From Nocardioides sp. HDW12B (GTDB lineage Bacteria > Actinomycetota > Actinomycetes > Propionibacteriales > Nocardioidaceae), in NCBI RefSeq assembly GCF_011299595.1, contig NZ_CP049867.1:496001-560000 (forward strand): a DNA stretch of 64,000 nucleotides, read 5' to 3'. The notes under the pieces were generated by a model. That model was not told the DNA's origin. It was given only the letters and a program-made list of their open reading frames with translations, and searched no databases. Below, piece after piece: positions 31,841 to 42,479 of this stretch (position 1 is the first letter of the stretch; every line of letters begins with the position of its first letter). The translations under genes and the position numbers were made by a program.

Positions 31841-31841
31841 C

Positions 31842-33674
<1,833 letters not shown>

Positions 33675-33704
33675 GGCCGTCCGTCGGTCGGCGGGTCCGT
33701 GCGC

Positions 33705-34214
33705 TCAGGCCCGCCGCACGGTGTCGTCGTGCTCGATCCGGGTGAGCAGCACCCGCAGGGTGTCGGCGAGCGCCCGGTGCTCGCCGCGGTCCAGCGAGGT
33801 GAGGAGCGCACGCTCCTGGTCCAGGAGCAGCGCGAAGGCGCCGTCGACCCGGTCGCGGCCCTCGGGGGTGAGGCGGACCCGGACGCTGCGACGGTCCTCG
33901 GGCGCCGGGCCGCGGGCGACCAGGCCGCGCGCGGTGAGCCGGTCGACGCGGTTGGTCATCGTGCCGCTGGTCACGAGCGTCTCGCGCAGCAGCTGCCCGG
34001 GGGAGAGCTCGTAGGGGTCGCCCGCGCGACGGAGGGCCGCCAGCACGTCGAACTCCCACAGCTCGAGGTCCTGCTCGGCGAAGGCGCGGCGCCGGGCGAC
34101 GTCGAGGTGGTGGCTGAGCCGGCTGACGCGGCTGAGGACCTCCATCGGGGTCAGGTCGAGGTCGGGCCGCTCACGCTGCCAGGCCGCGACCAGCCGCTCG
34201 ACGTCGTCGCTCAT
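33705..34214 (-). CDS. MarR-family regulator next to a SAM methyltransferase
   Basis: 169 residues. The winged helix has LSPGQLLRETLVTSGTMTNR and the wing RGPAPEDRRSVRVRLTPEGR with the D-R-R motif. A helical dimerisation region surrounds it. The ATG at 34214 was chosen because the family begins at LVAAWQRERPDLD; the much longer frame runs antisense to the neighbouring gene. It is divergent from the trans-aconitate methyltransferase-like gene, and the 63-base gap holds a perfect 16-base palindrome, so it probably represses both. Confidence 0.9.
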   Translation of the reverse strand: MSDDVERLVAAWQRERPDLDLTPMEVLSRVSRLSHHLDVARRRAFAEQDLELWEFDVLAALRRAGDPYELSPGQLLRETLVTSGTMTNRVDRLTARGLVARGPAPEDRRSVRVRLTPEGRDRVDGAFALLLDQERALLTSLDRGEHRALADTLRVLLTRIEHDDTVRRA

Positions 34215-34233
34215 GCCGCCAGGGTAGCGCCCG

Positions 34234-34255
34234 TCAAGAATCTTGACATCAAGAT
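34234..34255. promoter_or_regulatory. MarR-type operator: two overlapping palindromes
   Basis: TCAAGA-A-TCTTGA (34234-34246) and ATCTTGA-CA-TCAAGAT (34240-34255) are both perfect. The second has the size and AT-rich look of a MarR operator and contains TTGACA, a perfect -35 for the plus-strand gene. It lies in the divergent gap, 20-41 bases from the MarR start. Confidence 0.7.
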
Positions 34256-34277
34256 AAATCTGGCGCAGAGTGGCGGG

Positions 34278-35105
34278 ATGACCGAGGAACGCGCCCACCG
34301 CTGGGACCCGCAGCTCTACCTGGCCCACGCCGACGACCGGGCCCGGCCCTTCGTCGAGCTGCTGGCGCGCGTCCAGCGCCCCGGGGACGCGGCCCCTCGT
34401 CGAGTCGTCGACCTCGGGTGCGGCCCCGGCCACCTGACCGCCCTGATGGCCGAGCGGTGGCCGCAGGCCGTGGTGCACGGACTGGACTCCTCCTCGGAGA
34501 TGGTCGAGGCGGCCCGGCGCGACGTCCCGGCCGACCCGCGTCTCAGCTTCGAGGTCGCCGACCTCCGGTCCTGGCGCCCCGAGGAGCCCGTCGACCTGAT
34601 CGTCAGCAACGCCACCCTGCAGTGGGTGCCGGACCACCTCGCACTGCTGCCCCACCTCCTCGCACAGCTCGCCCCCGGCGGCACGCTCGCCTTCCAGGTG
34701 CCGGGCAACGAGCAGGCGCCCAGCACGCTGCTGCGCCGCGAGCTGGCCCGTGACCCCCGCTTCGCGCCCTACCTCCACGGCGTGGCCGAGGTGGCCGCCC
34801 ACGACCCCGCGGTCTACCGCGAGCACCTCGCGCCGGTGGTGGCCGCGACGGGCGGCAGCGGCGCCGAGGTCGACGCGTGGGAGACGACGTACCTGCACGT
34901 GCTGGCGGGGGAGGACCCGGTCTTCGAGTGGCTCAGCGGCACGGGCGCGCGCCCGACGCTGCAGGCGCTCCCCGACGGCGGCGACGACAGCCCGCGCCGC
35001 CGGTTCGCGTCCGAGCTGAGGGCCGCGCTGCGCACGGCGTACCCCGCGAGCGAGCACGGCACCGTGCTGCCGTTCCGCCGGGTGTTCGTCGTCGCGCACC
35101 TCTGA
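34278..35105 (+). CDS. tam: Trans-aconitate 2-methyltransferase-like SAM methyltransferase
   Basis: 275 residues. Motif I is VVDLGCGPGHLTALMAERWP, followed by GLDSSSEMVEAARR. The start RWDPQLYLAHADDRARPFVELLARV and the segment SNATLQWVPDHLALLPHL match Tam proteins, which methyl-esterify trans-aconitate, a toxic inhibitor of aconitase. The ATG at 34278 was chosen because the family starts there; the longer frame overlaps the divergent MarR gene. Substrate assignment rests on family resemblance only. Confidence 0.85.
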   Translation: MTEERAHRWDPQLYLAHADDRARPFVELLARVQRPGDAAPRRVVDLGCGPGHLTALMAERWPQAVVHGLDSSSEMVEAARRDVPADPRLSFEVADLRSWRPEEPVDLIVSNATLQWVPDHLALLPHLLAQLAPGGTLAFQVPGNEQAPSTLLRRELARDPRFAPYLHGVAEVAAHDPAVYREHLAPVVAATGGSGAEVDAWETTYLHVLAGEDPVFEWLSGTGARPTLQALPDGGDDSPRRRFASELRAALRTAYPASEHGTVLPFRRVFVVAHL

Positions 35106-35151
35106 GGCGAACTCGGGTGCGCCCGGAGCCCGGGACTGACAGGCTGCGCGC

Positions 35152-35781
35152 ATGCGTCTCGTGGTCGTCTTCGGTCCGCCCGCCGTCGGGAAGATGACGG
35201 TGGGGCGCGAGATCTGCGCCCGCACCGGCTTCAAGCTGCTGCACAACCACATGACGATCGAGCCGGTGCTCGAGATCTTCCCCTTCGGCTCGCCGCCGTT
35301 CGACCGCATCAGCGGCGGGCTGCGCCGCGACGTGGTCCGCGAGGCGGCCGAGTTCGGCCTGCCGGGGCTCGTGCTCACCTTCGTGTGGGGCATCGAGCTC
35401 GAGGGCGACGCCGAGACCGTCGCGGAGTACGACGAGATCGTGCGCAGTCGCGGGGGGACCGTCGACTACGTCGAGCTGTACGCCGACCTCGAGGTGCGCC
35501 TGGAGCGCAACGTCACCGCCGAGCGCCTGGAGCACAAGCGCAGCAAGCGTGACCTCGAGTTCAGCCGCAAGAACCTGCTCGACCTCGAGGAGACCTTCAC
35601 CCTCAACACCGACCCGTCCGGGACCGGCGACACGCTCGCCGACCGGTTCCTCGTCGGCCAGGAGCACCTGAGGGTCGAGACGTCGCAGCTGCAGGCGGCG
35701 GAGGTGGCCGACCGCGTCGTGGCGGAGCTGGGCATCCTCGCCGAGCCGGAGCTCGGCGGCACCGCCGTCCGCCCGGCGTGA
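35152..35781 (+). CDS. P-loop kinase-like protein
   Basis: 209 residues. Walker A is VVVFGPPAVGKMTVGREIC at the extreme N-terminus; a LLHNHMTIEPVLE segment and a basic HKRSKRDLEF stretch follow. The size and layout resemble small nucleotide/sugar kinases or shikimate-kinase-like P-loop proteins of unknown substrate. GACAGGCT sits just upstream of the ATG, weakly resembling the -10 box seen at other leaderless genes here. It has no clear functional partner: the methyltransferase is upstream, the convergent fucose genes are downstream. Confidence 0.8.
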   Translation: MRLVVVFGPPAVGKMTVGREICARTGFKLLHNHMTIEPVLEIFPFGSPPFDRISGGLRRDVVREAAEFGLPGLVLTFVWGIELEGDAETVAEYDEIVRSRGGTVDYVELYADLEVRLERNVTAERLEHKRSKRDLEFSRKNLLDLEETFTLNTDPSGTGDTLADRFLVGQEHLRVETSQLQAAEVADRVVAELGILAEPELGGTAVRPA

Positions 35782-35788
35782 CGGCCGG

Positions 35789-36757
35789 TCACTCCCGGAG
35801 CGCGTCCCGGTTCTCGCGGTACCACGCGACGGTGGACTCGATCCCGTCCCGCAGGCCGATGCGCGGCGTCCACCCGAGGGTGGCGAGCGTGCTGACGTCC
35901 AGGCGCTTCTGCGGCGTGCCGTCCGGACGGCTCGTGTCCCAGGTCGTCGCCCCGTCGTAGCCGACCACGTCGGCGATGACCTCGGCGATCTCGGCGATGG
36001 TGGCGTCCTTGCCCGTGCCGACGTTCACCTGGCCGGGACCGTCGTAGTGCTCGAGGAGGAAGAGGCAGGCGCGAGCCATGTCGTCGACGTGGAGGAACTC
36101 CCGGCGTGGACTGCCGGTGCCCCAGTTGGTGACGTCGCGGGCGCCCGCAGCGACGGCTTCGTCGTACCGGCGGATGAGGGCGGGCAGCACGTGCGACCCG
36201 GTTGGCGAGAAATTGTCACCGGGCCCGTAGAGGTTCGTGGGCATCGCGGAGATCCAGGGGACGCCGTACTGGCGGCGAGCGGCCTGCACGTGGAGGATGC
36301 CGGCGATCTTGGCGATGGCGTAGGCGTCGTTGGTCTCCTCCAGGTGCCCGGTGAGGAGGGCGTCCTCCTGGATGGGCTGGGCGGCGTCTCGGGGGTAGAT
36401 GCACGAAGACCCGAGGAACAGCAGCCGCTCCACGCCCGTCTCCAGCGCGGCGTCGAGGACGTTCGTCTGGATCCGCATGTTCTCGGAGAGGAAGTCGACC
36501 GGGAAGCTCTGGTTGGCCAGGATGCCGCCCACCTTGGCCGCTGCGAGCACGACGTACCGGGGACGGGTGCGGTGGAAGAACTCGAGGACGGCCGTGCGGT
36601 CACGCAGGTCGAGCTCGCGGGACGGCAGCCCGACCAGACCGGTGAAGCCCTCGTGCTCGAGGTGCCGCCATACGGCGGAGCCGACGAGCCCGCGGTGCCC
36701 GGCGACGTAGAAGGTGGCGTCCCGGTCCAGCGGTGCCAGGACGACGGGCGACGTCAC
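35789..36757 (-). CDS. fcl: GDP-L-fucose synthase
   Basis: 322 residues, extended SDR. The Rossmann start is [18 protein letters not shown]. The catalytic serine lies in FLGSSCIYP and the Tyr/Lys pair in [12 protein letters not shown] (YxxxK). NLYGPGDNF is typical of the family. It epimerises and reduces GDP-4-keto-6-deoxymannose to GDP-L-fucose. GTG at 36757 overlaps the gmd stop by four bases, so translation is coupled. A -10-like TATAGA lies before gmd. The product would feed the fucose-containing polysaccharide predicted for this locus. Confidence 0.93.
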   Translation of the reverse strand: MTSPVVLAPLDRDATFYVAGHRGLVGSAVWRHLEHEGFTGLVGLPSRELDLRDRTAVLEFFHRTRPRYVVLAAAKVGGILANQSFPVDFLSENMRIQTNVLDAALETGVERLLFLGSSCIYPRDAAQPIQEDALLTGHLEETNDAYAIAKIAGILHVQAARRQYGVPWISAMPTNLYGPGDNFSPTGSHVLPALIRRYDEAVAAGARDVTNWGTGSPRREFLHVDDMARACLFLLEHYDGPGQVNVGTGKDATIAEIAEVIADVVGYDGATTWDTSRPDGTPQKRLDVSTLATLGWTPRIGLRDGIESTVAWYRENRDALRE

Positions 36758-37797
36758 GACCGGATGCGGCCCACCTGGGGCCAGCCTTCGAGCGGGGGTT
36801 GGTCGATCCAGGACGTGCCGGCGTGCGCCAGCTCCTCGATGTCGGCGTCCACCATCAGGCGCACGAGGTCCTGGGCGTGGACGTCGGCCTTCCACCCGAG
36901 CTTCTCGCGCGCCTTCGTGGGGTCCCCCACGAGGGCGTCGACCTCGGTCGGACGGAGGTACCGCTCGTCGAAGCGCACGTGGCGCTCCCAGTCCAGGCCC
37001 GCGTGCTCGAACGCCGTGACGACGAAGTCCCGCACGCTGAACTCGACACCGGTCGCCAGCACGTAGTCGTCCGGCTCGTCGGCCTGCAGCATCCGCCACA
37101 TGCCCTCGGCGTACTCCGGGGCGTAGCCCCAGTCGCGCACCGCGTCGAGGTTGCCGAGGAAGAGGTGGTCCTCCACGCCGGCCTTGATGCGGGCGACGGA
37201 GCGGGTGATCTTGCGCGTCACGAAGGTCTCGCCGCGACGGGGGGACTCGTGGTTGAACAGGATCCCGTTGACGGCGAAGGAGCCGTAGGCCTCGCGGTAG
37301 TTGCGCGTCACCCAGTAGGCGTAGACCTTGGCGGCGCCGTACGGCGACCGTGGGTAGAACGGCGTCAGCTCGTTCTGCGGAGGAGGGGTCGCCCCGAACA
37401 TCTCGGAGCTCGACGCCTGGTAGAAGCGGCAGTGGATGCCGGCCATGCGCACCGCCTCGAGGAGGCGCATCGCCCCGATCCCGGTGGTGTCACCGGTGTG
37501 CTCCGGCTCGTCGAAGCTCACGCGCACGTGCGACTGGGCCGCGAGGTTGTAGACCTCGTCCGGCGCGATCTTGTGCAGGAGCGTGATGAGCCGGGCCCCG
37601 TCGGAGAGGTCCCCGTAGTGCAGGAACAGCCGGGCGTCGGGATCGTGCGGGTCCTGGTAGAGGTGGTCGATCCGGCGGGTGTTGAAGGTGGAGGCCCTCC
37701 TCGTCAGGCCGTGCACCTCGTACCCCTTCGACAGCAGCAGCTCCGCGAGGTACGACCCGTCCTGCCCCGTGATGCCCGTGATCAGCGCGCGCTTCAC
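36754..37797 (-). CDS. gmd: GDP-mannose 4,6-dehydratase
   Basis: 347 residues, full length. N-terminal [20 protein letters not shown] gives the NADP-binding glycine motif; the catalytic triad region includes SSSEMFG and the [10 protein letters not shown] segment (YxxxK). [11 protein letters not shown] near the C-terminus is also conserved. It makes GDP-4-keto-6-deoxy-D-mannose, which Fcl next converts. The two genes form an operon. TATAGACTCCC on the minus strand about 42 bases upstream resembles a -10 region shared by other genes of the locus. Confidence 0.96.
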   Translation of the reverse strand: MKRALITGITGQDGSYLAELLLSKGYEVHGLTRRASTFNTRRIDHLYQDPHDPDARLFLHYGDLSDGARLITLLHKIAPDEVYNLAAQSHVRVSFDEPEHTGDTTGIGAMRLLEAVRMAGIHCRFYQASSSEMFGATPPPQNELTPFYPRSPYGAAKVYAYWVTRNYREAYGSFAVNGILFNHESPRRGETFVTRKITRSVARIKAGVEDHLFLGNLDAVRDWGYAPEYAEGMWRMLQADEPDDYVLATGVEFSVRDFVVTAFEHAGLDWERHVRFDERYLRPTEVDALVGDPTKAREKLGWKADVHAQDLVRLMVDADIEELAHAGTSWIDQPPLEGWPQVGRIRS

Positions 37798-37861
37798 TCA
37801 CCCTCCCCATTGATGCCAGACGCTCCCCCGGAGCGGGAGTCTATAGCAGGAGCTGCACGGG

Positions 37862-38629
37862 TCAGCGGTGCTTCCAGGCGAGCCTCAGGAAGGCGACGTT
37901 GCCCAGCAGGTAGCGCCGCCACAGGCGCCGAGGTTCCACGGCCAGCCGGAAGACCCACTCCAGACCGAGCCGCTGCATCCACGTCGGGGCCTCCCGGACC
38001 CGACCGGCCAGCATGTCGAAGGCGGCGCCGACGCCGACGCACGTCACGTTCAGGCGACGGGACAGCTCGTGGGCGAGGAGGTCCTGCTTCGGGACGCCCA
38101 GCGCGACCCAGACGATGTCGCTCTCGGAGGCAGCGACCCGTCGCCGGCAGTCCTCGACGAAGGCCTCGTCCAGGGGGCCGAACGCGGGGGAGTAGGTCCC
38201 CGAGATCTGCACGCCGGGGAAGCGGGCGTCGAGCTCTGCGGACAGAGCGGCCAGCGTGGGATCGGTGGTCCCCAGCAGGAAGTGACGCAGTCCGCGCTCC
38301 CGGCCTGCGTCCAGGGAGTCGACGAACAGGCTCGGTCCGCGCACCCGGCCGCCGTGCCGGTACCCGCCGCGGCGGAGCACCCGCATCGTCCCGGTGACGG
38401 ACGCGCCGTCGGGGAAGGTCACGCCCTCGCCGTTCAGGACGGCGAGGTACGGCGGCTCCCTCGCGGCCAGCACGGCGCTCCAGGCGTTCGCGAGACGGAC
38501 GCTGGGGCGCTCCTGGTCGCCGACGCAGACGTCGAGCAACCAGGCCACCGCCGCGGGCGCGCTGGTGTCGGCGAAGTCGATGCCCGCGACGCGCACGGTG
38601 TCGAAAGCCGAGGGTCTGCTGCGGGTCAT
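37862..38629 (-). CDS. WecG/TagA/CpsF-family glycosyltransferase
   Basis: 255 residues. The family pattern is seen in LNGEGVTFPDGASV, FLLGTTDPTLAALSAELDARFP and IVWVALGVPKQDLLAHEL, ending with the C-terminal WMQRLGLEWVFRLAVEPRRLWRRYL segment. WecG/TagA enzymes add a sugar such as ManNAc to a polyprenyl-linked acceptor, early in teichoic acid or polysaccharide assembly. ATG at 38629 was preferred to GTG at 38638. It is 65 bases upstream of gmd on the same strand. Donor and acceptor sugars are unknown. Confidence 0.9.
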   Translation of the reverse strand: MTRSRPSAFDTVRVAGIDFADTSAPAAVAWLLDVCVGDQERPSVRLANAWSAVLAAREPPYLAVLNGEGVTFPDGASVTGTMRVLRRGGYRHGGRVRGPSLFVDSLDAGRERGLRHFLLGTTDPTLAALSAELDARFPGVQISGTYSPAFGPLDEAFVEDCRRRVAASESDIVWVALGVPKQDLLAHELSRRLNVTCVGVGAAFDMLAGRVREAPTWMQRLGLEWVFRLAVEPRRLWRRYLLGNVAFLRLAWKHR

Positions 38630-38703
38630 GCCGCCCACCAGATCACGGATGAACCCTACGATGGTCGCCCCACGCGACGGAGGACGACCGACGGAGGACG
38701 ACT

Positions 38704-39711
38704 GTGACGACGGCTCGCCTCACCTTCGTCAGCGTCGTCTTCGGCCCCGAGGTCCCTCTGCTCCGACTCCAGGCCCGGTCCTTCGCGGCGTTCGCGCACC
38801 CCGACGTGGTGGCGGAGGTGATCGTGCTCGACAACACCGCCGGGGGCATGGCCCGCAAGGAGCAGCAGGCCCTGGTGGCGGACTTCGGCGTGCACGGTCC
38901 CTCCGTGCGGGTCCTCCGAGGGCGCGAGGTGATGAAGGTCCCCGCGACCACCGGCTGGCGGTCGCAGCAGGTCCTCAAGCTCGGGATCGCCGAGCAGGTC
39001 GGCACCCCGCGCTACGTCGTGCTCGACGCCAAGAACCATCTGGTCGCCCCGCTCGGGGGCGACTTCTTCGAGGCGCCCGACGGCCGCATCCGGATGGGCC
39101 TGCCCCACTCCTACGCCGCCCACTCCCTGCGACCGAGCCTCGAGCGTGTCCTGACCTACCTGGGACTCGACCTGTCGCTCGTGGACCGCTTCACCACCAC
39201 GGCCACCCCCTTCGTGCTCGACACCGCGACGGTGCGCTCGCTCGTCGAGGAGCTCGGGGCCCCCACGGGGCGGTCCTTCGCCGAGGAGTTCCTCGACCAC
39301 GACCTGACGGAGTTCTTCCTCTACAGCGGCTGGGTCAGGGCGAGCGGCCCGTGGGAGGAGCTGTTCGACTTCCAGCCCGTCGAGTGCCCGGTGCTGTGGC
39401 CCCGCAACGCCACGGAGGAGGGCGTCGCGGCGGTCTCGTGGTGGGTGTCGGAGCGCGGCACGCCGTTCCTCGGCGTCCACCGGCGCGCCCTGCTCCGCCT
39501 GGACCCTGCCGGCCTCGAGGCCCTGGCGTCGATGTGGGCCGACGCGGGGCTGTTCGTCTCGGCGGAGGACGCGGCGACGTTCATCACCGACTTCCGGCGG
39601 TCGTGCGTGCGTGCGGAGCGGCGCGCCCACCTGCGGGAGGCTCCCGGGGCCCTGCGCCAACGGTTGAGGCGTCTCCGCGGCTCCACCGGCACACCCCGAC
39701 CGGGTGCGTGA
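38704..39711 (+). CDS. DUF6492-family glycosyltransferase-like protein
   Basis: 335 residues. It opens with LTFVSVVFGPEVPLLRLQARS, and IVLDNTAGGMARKEQ and YVVLDAKNHLVAPL follow, resembling GT-A strands with a DAKN in place of a DxD. FPATTGWRSQQVLKLGIAEQ-like and GIDVSLVDRFTTTATPF-like blocks fit the DUF6492 family found in polysaccharide loci. GTG at 38704 has GGAGGA just upstream. It is divergent from the wecG-like gene. The family reaction is not established, so it is named by resemblance only. Confidence 0.7.
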   Translation: MTTARLTFVSVVFGPEVPLLRLQARSFAAFAHPDVVAEVIVLDNTAGGMARKEQQALVADFGVHGPSVRVLRGREVMKVPATTGWRSQQVLKLGIAEQVGTPRYVVLDAKNHLVAPLGGDFFEAPDGRIRMGLPHSYAAHSLRPSLERVLTYLGLDLSLVDRFTTTATPFVLDTATVRSLVEELGAPTGRSFAEEFLDHDLTEFFLYSGWVRASGPWEELFDFQPVECPVLWPRNATEEGVAAVSWWVSERGTPFLGVHRRALLRLDPAGLEALASMWADAGLFVSAEDAATFITDFRRSCVRAERRAHLREAPGALRQRLRRLRGSTGTPRPGA

Positions 39712-39783
39712 CCCCTCTGCCTGGGCGCGAGGCGGCCGGGTTGCCTAGGCTGACCCCGCCGGCGGTCAGCATCCGCCGGTCTA

Positions 39784-39862
39784 TCCCCGGTTGGTCTGCC
39801 GGCAGGGCCCGCCTGACTTTGAATCAGGACAAGCGACGTAGGTTCGACTCCTACCCGGGGAG
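39784..39862 (+). tRNA. tRNA-Gln (anticodon TTG)
   Basis: Acceptor TCCCCGG (39784-39790) pairs with CCGGGGA (39855-39861). The anticodon arm is CCTGA-CTTTGAA-TCAGG with anticodon TTG at 39819-39821. The T arm is GTAGG-TTCGACT-CCTAC. The D arm pairs GGTC with GGCC. Odd points: the variable region is nine bases rather than the usual four or five, the D-loop lacks the usual A14, and CCA is not encoded (GCAAG follows). It sits immediately upstream of glmU, the normal place of tRNA-Gln in many actinobacteria. Confidence 0.85.
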
Positions 39863-39913
39863 CAAGGTTTCGTTGCCGCGCGGCTGCGGAGCCGGTCGTG
39901 ACAGAGTGACCGC

Positions 39914-41398
39914 GTGAGCTCGAATCCCACTGCCGTGATCGTCCTGGCCGCGGGTGCCGGCACCCGCATGAGGTCGAGGACCGCCAAGGTGCTGCACCCG
40001 GTGTGCGGTCGCAGCATGCTCGCCCACGTGGTGGCGGCGGCGACGGCGGTCGAGCCGCGACACCTCGTGGCGGTCGTCGGGCACGGCCGCGAGCAGGTCG
40101 GTCCGCACGTGCACGAGCTGGTGCCCTCGGCCCTGCTGGCCGTGCAGGAGGAGCAGCTCGGCACCGGGCACGCCGTACGCGTGGGGCTCGACGCGCTGGC
40201 GGAGGCGCTCGGCGGGGCCGCGGGCCTGGACGGCGCCGTCGTGGTCACCACCGGTGACACCCCGCTGCTCGAGGGCAGCACCCTGGCCACCCTGCTGGCG
40301 GTGCACCGTGACGGCGGGCACGCCGTCACCCTCCTGACCGCGGAGCTCGGCGACCCCACCGGCTACGGCCGGGTGCTGCGCGACGCCGACGGATCCGTGC
40401 GCGAGGTCGTGGAGCAGAAGGACGCCACGGCCGAGCAGCGCGCGGTCCGCGAGGTCAACGCCGGCATCTACGTCTTCGACGGTCCCTACCTCGCCGAGGC
40501 GCTCGGCCGGCTCTCGTCCGACAACGCACAGGGGGAGTACTACCTCACCGACGTGGTGGGGATCGCCCGCCGGGACGGCGTCCGTGTGGGGGCGCACCTC
40601 ACCGACGACGTCGACCAGACCGAGGGCGCCAACGACCGGGTGCAGCTCGCCGACCTCGCCGCCCGGCTCAACCGACGCACGCTGGAGCGCTGGATGCGTG
40701 CCGGCGTCACCGTGGTCGACCCGACCTCGACGTGGATCGACGTGACCGTGACGCTCGAGCCCGACAGCACGGTGCTGCCGGGTGTGCAGCTGCTGGGGAC
40801 GACGACGGTCGCCGAGGACGCCGTCGTGGGGCCGGACAGCACGCTCACGGACGTCGAGGTCTCCCGGGGTGCCCGGGTGGTGCGCACGCACGCCGAGCTC
40901 GCCGTCGTCGGCGAGCAGGCAACGGTGGGCCCGTTCAGCTACCTGCGGCCGGGCACGGTGGTCGGGGCCGGCGGCAAGATCGGTGCCTTCGTGGAGGCCA
41001 AGAACGCCCAGCTCGGGGACGGTGCCAAGGTGCCCCACCTGTCGTACGTCGGCGACGCCGAGATCGGCGCGGGCACCAACATCGGCGCCGGGACGATCTT
41101 CGCCAACTACGACGGGGTCGCCAAGCACCGCACGGTGGTCGGGCGTCACGCGCGGACCGGGTCGAACAACACGTTCGTCGCCCCCGTGCACATCGGTGAC
41201 GGAGCGGTGACCGGCGGGGGCACGGTGGTGCGCGAGGACGTGCCGGCCGGAGCCCTGGCCGTCTCCTCGCCGCCGTTGCGGATCATCGCGGACTGGGTCG
41301 CGCGCCGCCGGGCGGGGAGCGCCGGCGACCGGGCCGCCCGCGAAGCGCACGGTGCCGACGGGGCGCCTGGTGCGCGCGGCGGCACCGGCGGGGAGTGA
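39914..41398 (+). CDS. glmU: Bifunctional UDP-N-acetylglucosamine diphosphorylase / glucosamine-1-P N-acetyltransferase
   Basis: 494 residues. The N-terminal pyrophosphorylase has LAAGAGTRMRSRTAKVLHPV and the metal/product loop TTGDTPLLEG. The C-terminal left-handed beta-helix (from about residue 255) has repeated hexapeptide turns and the acetyltransferase segments VGPFSYLRPGT and NYDGVAKHRT. It makes UDP-GlcNAc for peptidoglycan and likely for the surrounding polysaccharide. A Gly/Ala-rich tail of about 40 residues extends past the helix. GTG start at 39914. Confidence 0.96.
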   Translation: MSSNPTAVIVLAAGAGTRMRSRTAKVLHPVCGRSMLAHVVAAATAVEPRHLVAVVGHGREQVGPHVHELVPSALLAVQEEQLGTGHAVRVGLDALAEALGGAAGLDGAVVVTTGDTPLLEGSTLATLLAVHRDGGHAVTLLTAELGDPTGYGRVLRDADGSVREVVEQKDATAEQRAVREVNAGIYVFDGPYLAEALGRLSSDNAQGEYYLTDVVGIARRDGVRVGAHLTDDVDQTEGANDRVQLADLAARLNRRTLERWMRAGVTVVDPTSTWIDVTVTLEPDSTVLPGVQLLGTTTVAEDAVVGPDSTLTDVEVSRGARVVRTHAELAVVGEQATVGPFSYLRPGTVVGAGGKIGAFVEAKNAQLGDGAKVPHLSYVGDAEIGAGTNIGAGTIFANYDGVAKHRTVVGRHARTGSNNTFVAPVHIGDGAVTGGGTVVREDVPAGALAVSSPPLRIIADWVARRRAGSAGDRAAREAHGADGAPGARGGTGGE

Positions 41399-41486
41399 GA
41401 CCCGTCCCAAACCCCGCTCCCGGTGTGCGGGAACCCGCCCCGCTGGGTCACAATCGCAGCAGCGCCGAACGAGGAGAGACTGCACT

Positions 41487-42467
41487 GTGAGCAGCATCAC
41501 CAGGACGACCGAGAAGAACCTGATGGTCTTCACGGGCCGAGCCCACCCCGACCTCGCGGAGGAGGTGGCGGCGCTCCTGGGGATCTCCCTGGTGCCGTCG
41601 TCGGCCTACGAGTTCGCCAACAGCGAGATCTACGTGCGCTTCGAGGAGTCCGTCCGCGGCAGCGACGCCTTCGTGATCCAGAGCCACACCGCTCCGGTCA
41701 ACGAGTGGATCATGGAGCACCTGATCATGGTCGACGCCCTCAAGCGGGCCTCGGCCAAGCGCATCACCGTCGTGATGCCGTTCTACGGCTACGCGCGCCA
41801 GGACAAGAAGCACCGAGGTCGCGAGCCGATCTCCGCCCGCCTGATCGCCGACCTCTTCGCCACCGCGGGTGCGGACCGCCTCATCGCGGTCGACCTGCAC
41901 ACCGCCCAGATCCAGGGCTTCTTCGACGGCCCCGTCGACCACCTCATGGCCCTGCCGATCCTCTCCGACTACGTCCGCGAGAAGTACGGCCACGAGGACC
42001 TCGCGATCGTCTCGCCGGACGCCGGCCGGATCAAGGTCGCCGAGCAGTGGTCCGCCCGGCTCAACGGCGCCCCCCTGGCCTTCATCCACAAGACCCGCGA
42101 CGTGACGCGCCCGAACGAGTCGGTGGCCAACCGGGTCGTCGGCGAGGTCGCCGGTCGCATCTGCATCCTGGTCGACGACATGATCGACACCGGTGGCACC
42201 ATCGTGAAGGCCGCCGAGGCCCTCATGAAGGACGGCGCCGCCGGGGTCGTCATCGCCGCGACGCACGCGATCCTCTCCGACCCGGCGGTCGACCGCCTCA
42301 AGAACTGCCCGGCCGCGGAGGTCGTCGTCACCAACACGCTGCCGATCTCCACCGACCGCCACTTCGACAAGCTCACGGTGCTGTCGATCGCCCCCCTCAT
42401 CAGCCGGGCGATCCGCGAGGTCTTCGAGGACGGCTCGGTGACCTCGCTCTTCGACGGCCAGGCCTGA
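41487..42467 (+). CDS. prs: Ribose-phosphate pyrophosphokinase
   Basis: 326 residues. FSNSEIYVRFEESVRG-like start, flexible-loop KDKKHRGREPIS region, and the PRPP-binding signature VDDMIDTGGTIVKAAEAL. Makes PRPP for nucleotide, His and Trp synthesis. GTG at 41487 follows GAGGAG with about ten bases between; the longer upstream frame lacks family features. It lies 88 bases after glmU, the conserved pair. In many actinobacteria rplY and pth follow; here a glycosyltransferase cluster follows instead. Confidence 0.96.
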   Translation: MSSITRTTEKNLMVFTGRAHPDLAEEVAALLGISLVPSSAYEFANSEIYVRFEESVRGSDAFVIQSHTAPVNEWIMEHLIMVDALKRASAKRITVVMPFYGYARQDKKHRGREPISARLIADLFATAGADRLIAVDLHTAQIQGFFDGPVDHLMALPILSDYVREKYGHEDLAIVSPDAGRIKVAEQWSARLNGAPLAFIHKTRDVTRPNESVANRVVGEVAGRICILVDDMIDTGGTIVKAAEALMKDGAAGVVIAATHAILSDPAVDRLKNCPAAEVVVTNTLPISTDRHFDKLTVLSIAPLISRAIREVFEDGSVTSLFDGQA

Positions 42468-42479
42468 GCCCGCCCGCGT

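Noticed and set aside
33699-34277. Long N-terminal extension of the methyltransferase
   Set aside because: It is antisense to the MarR gene and would cross the operator palindromes; the family starts at ATG 34278.
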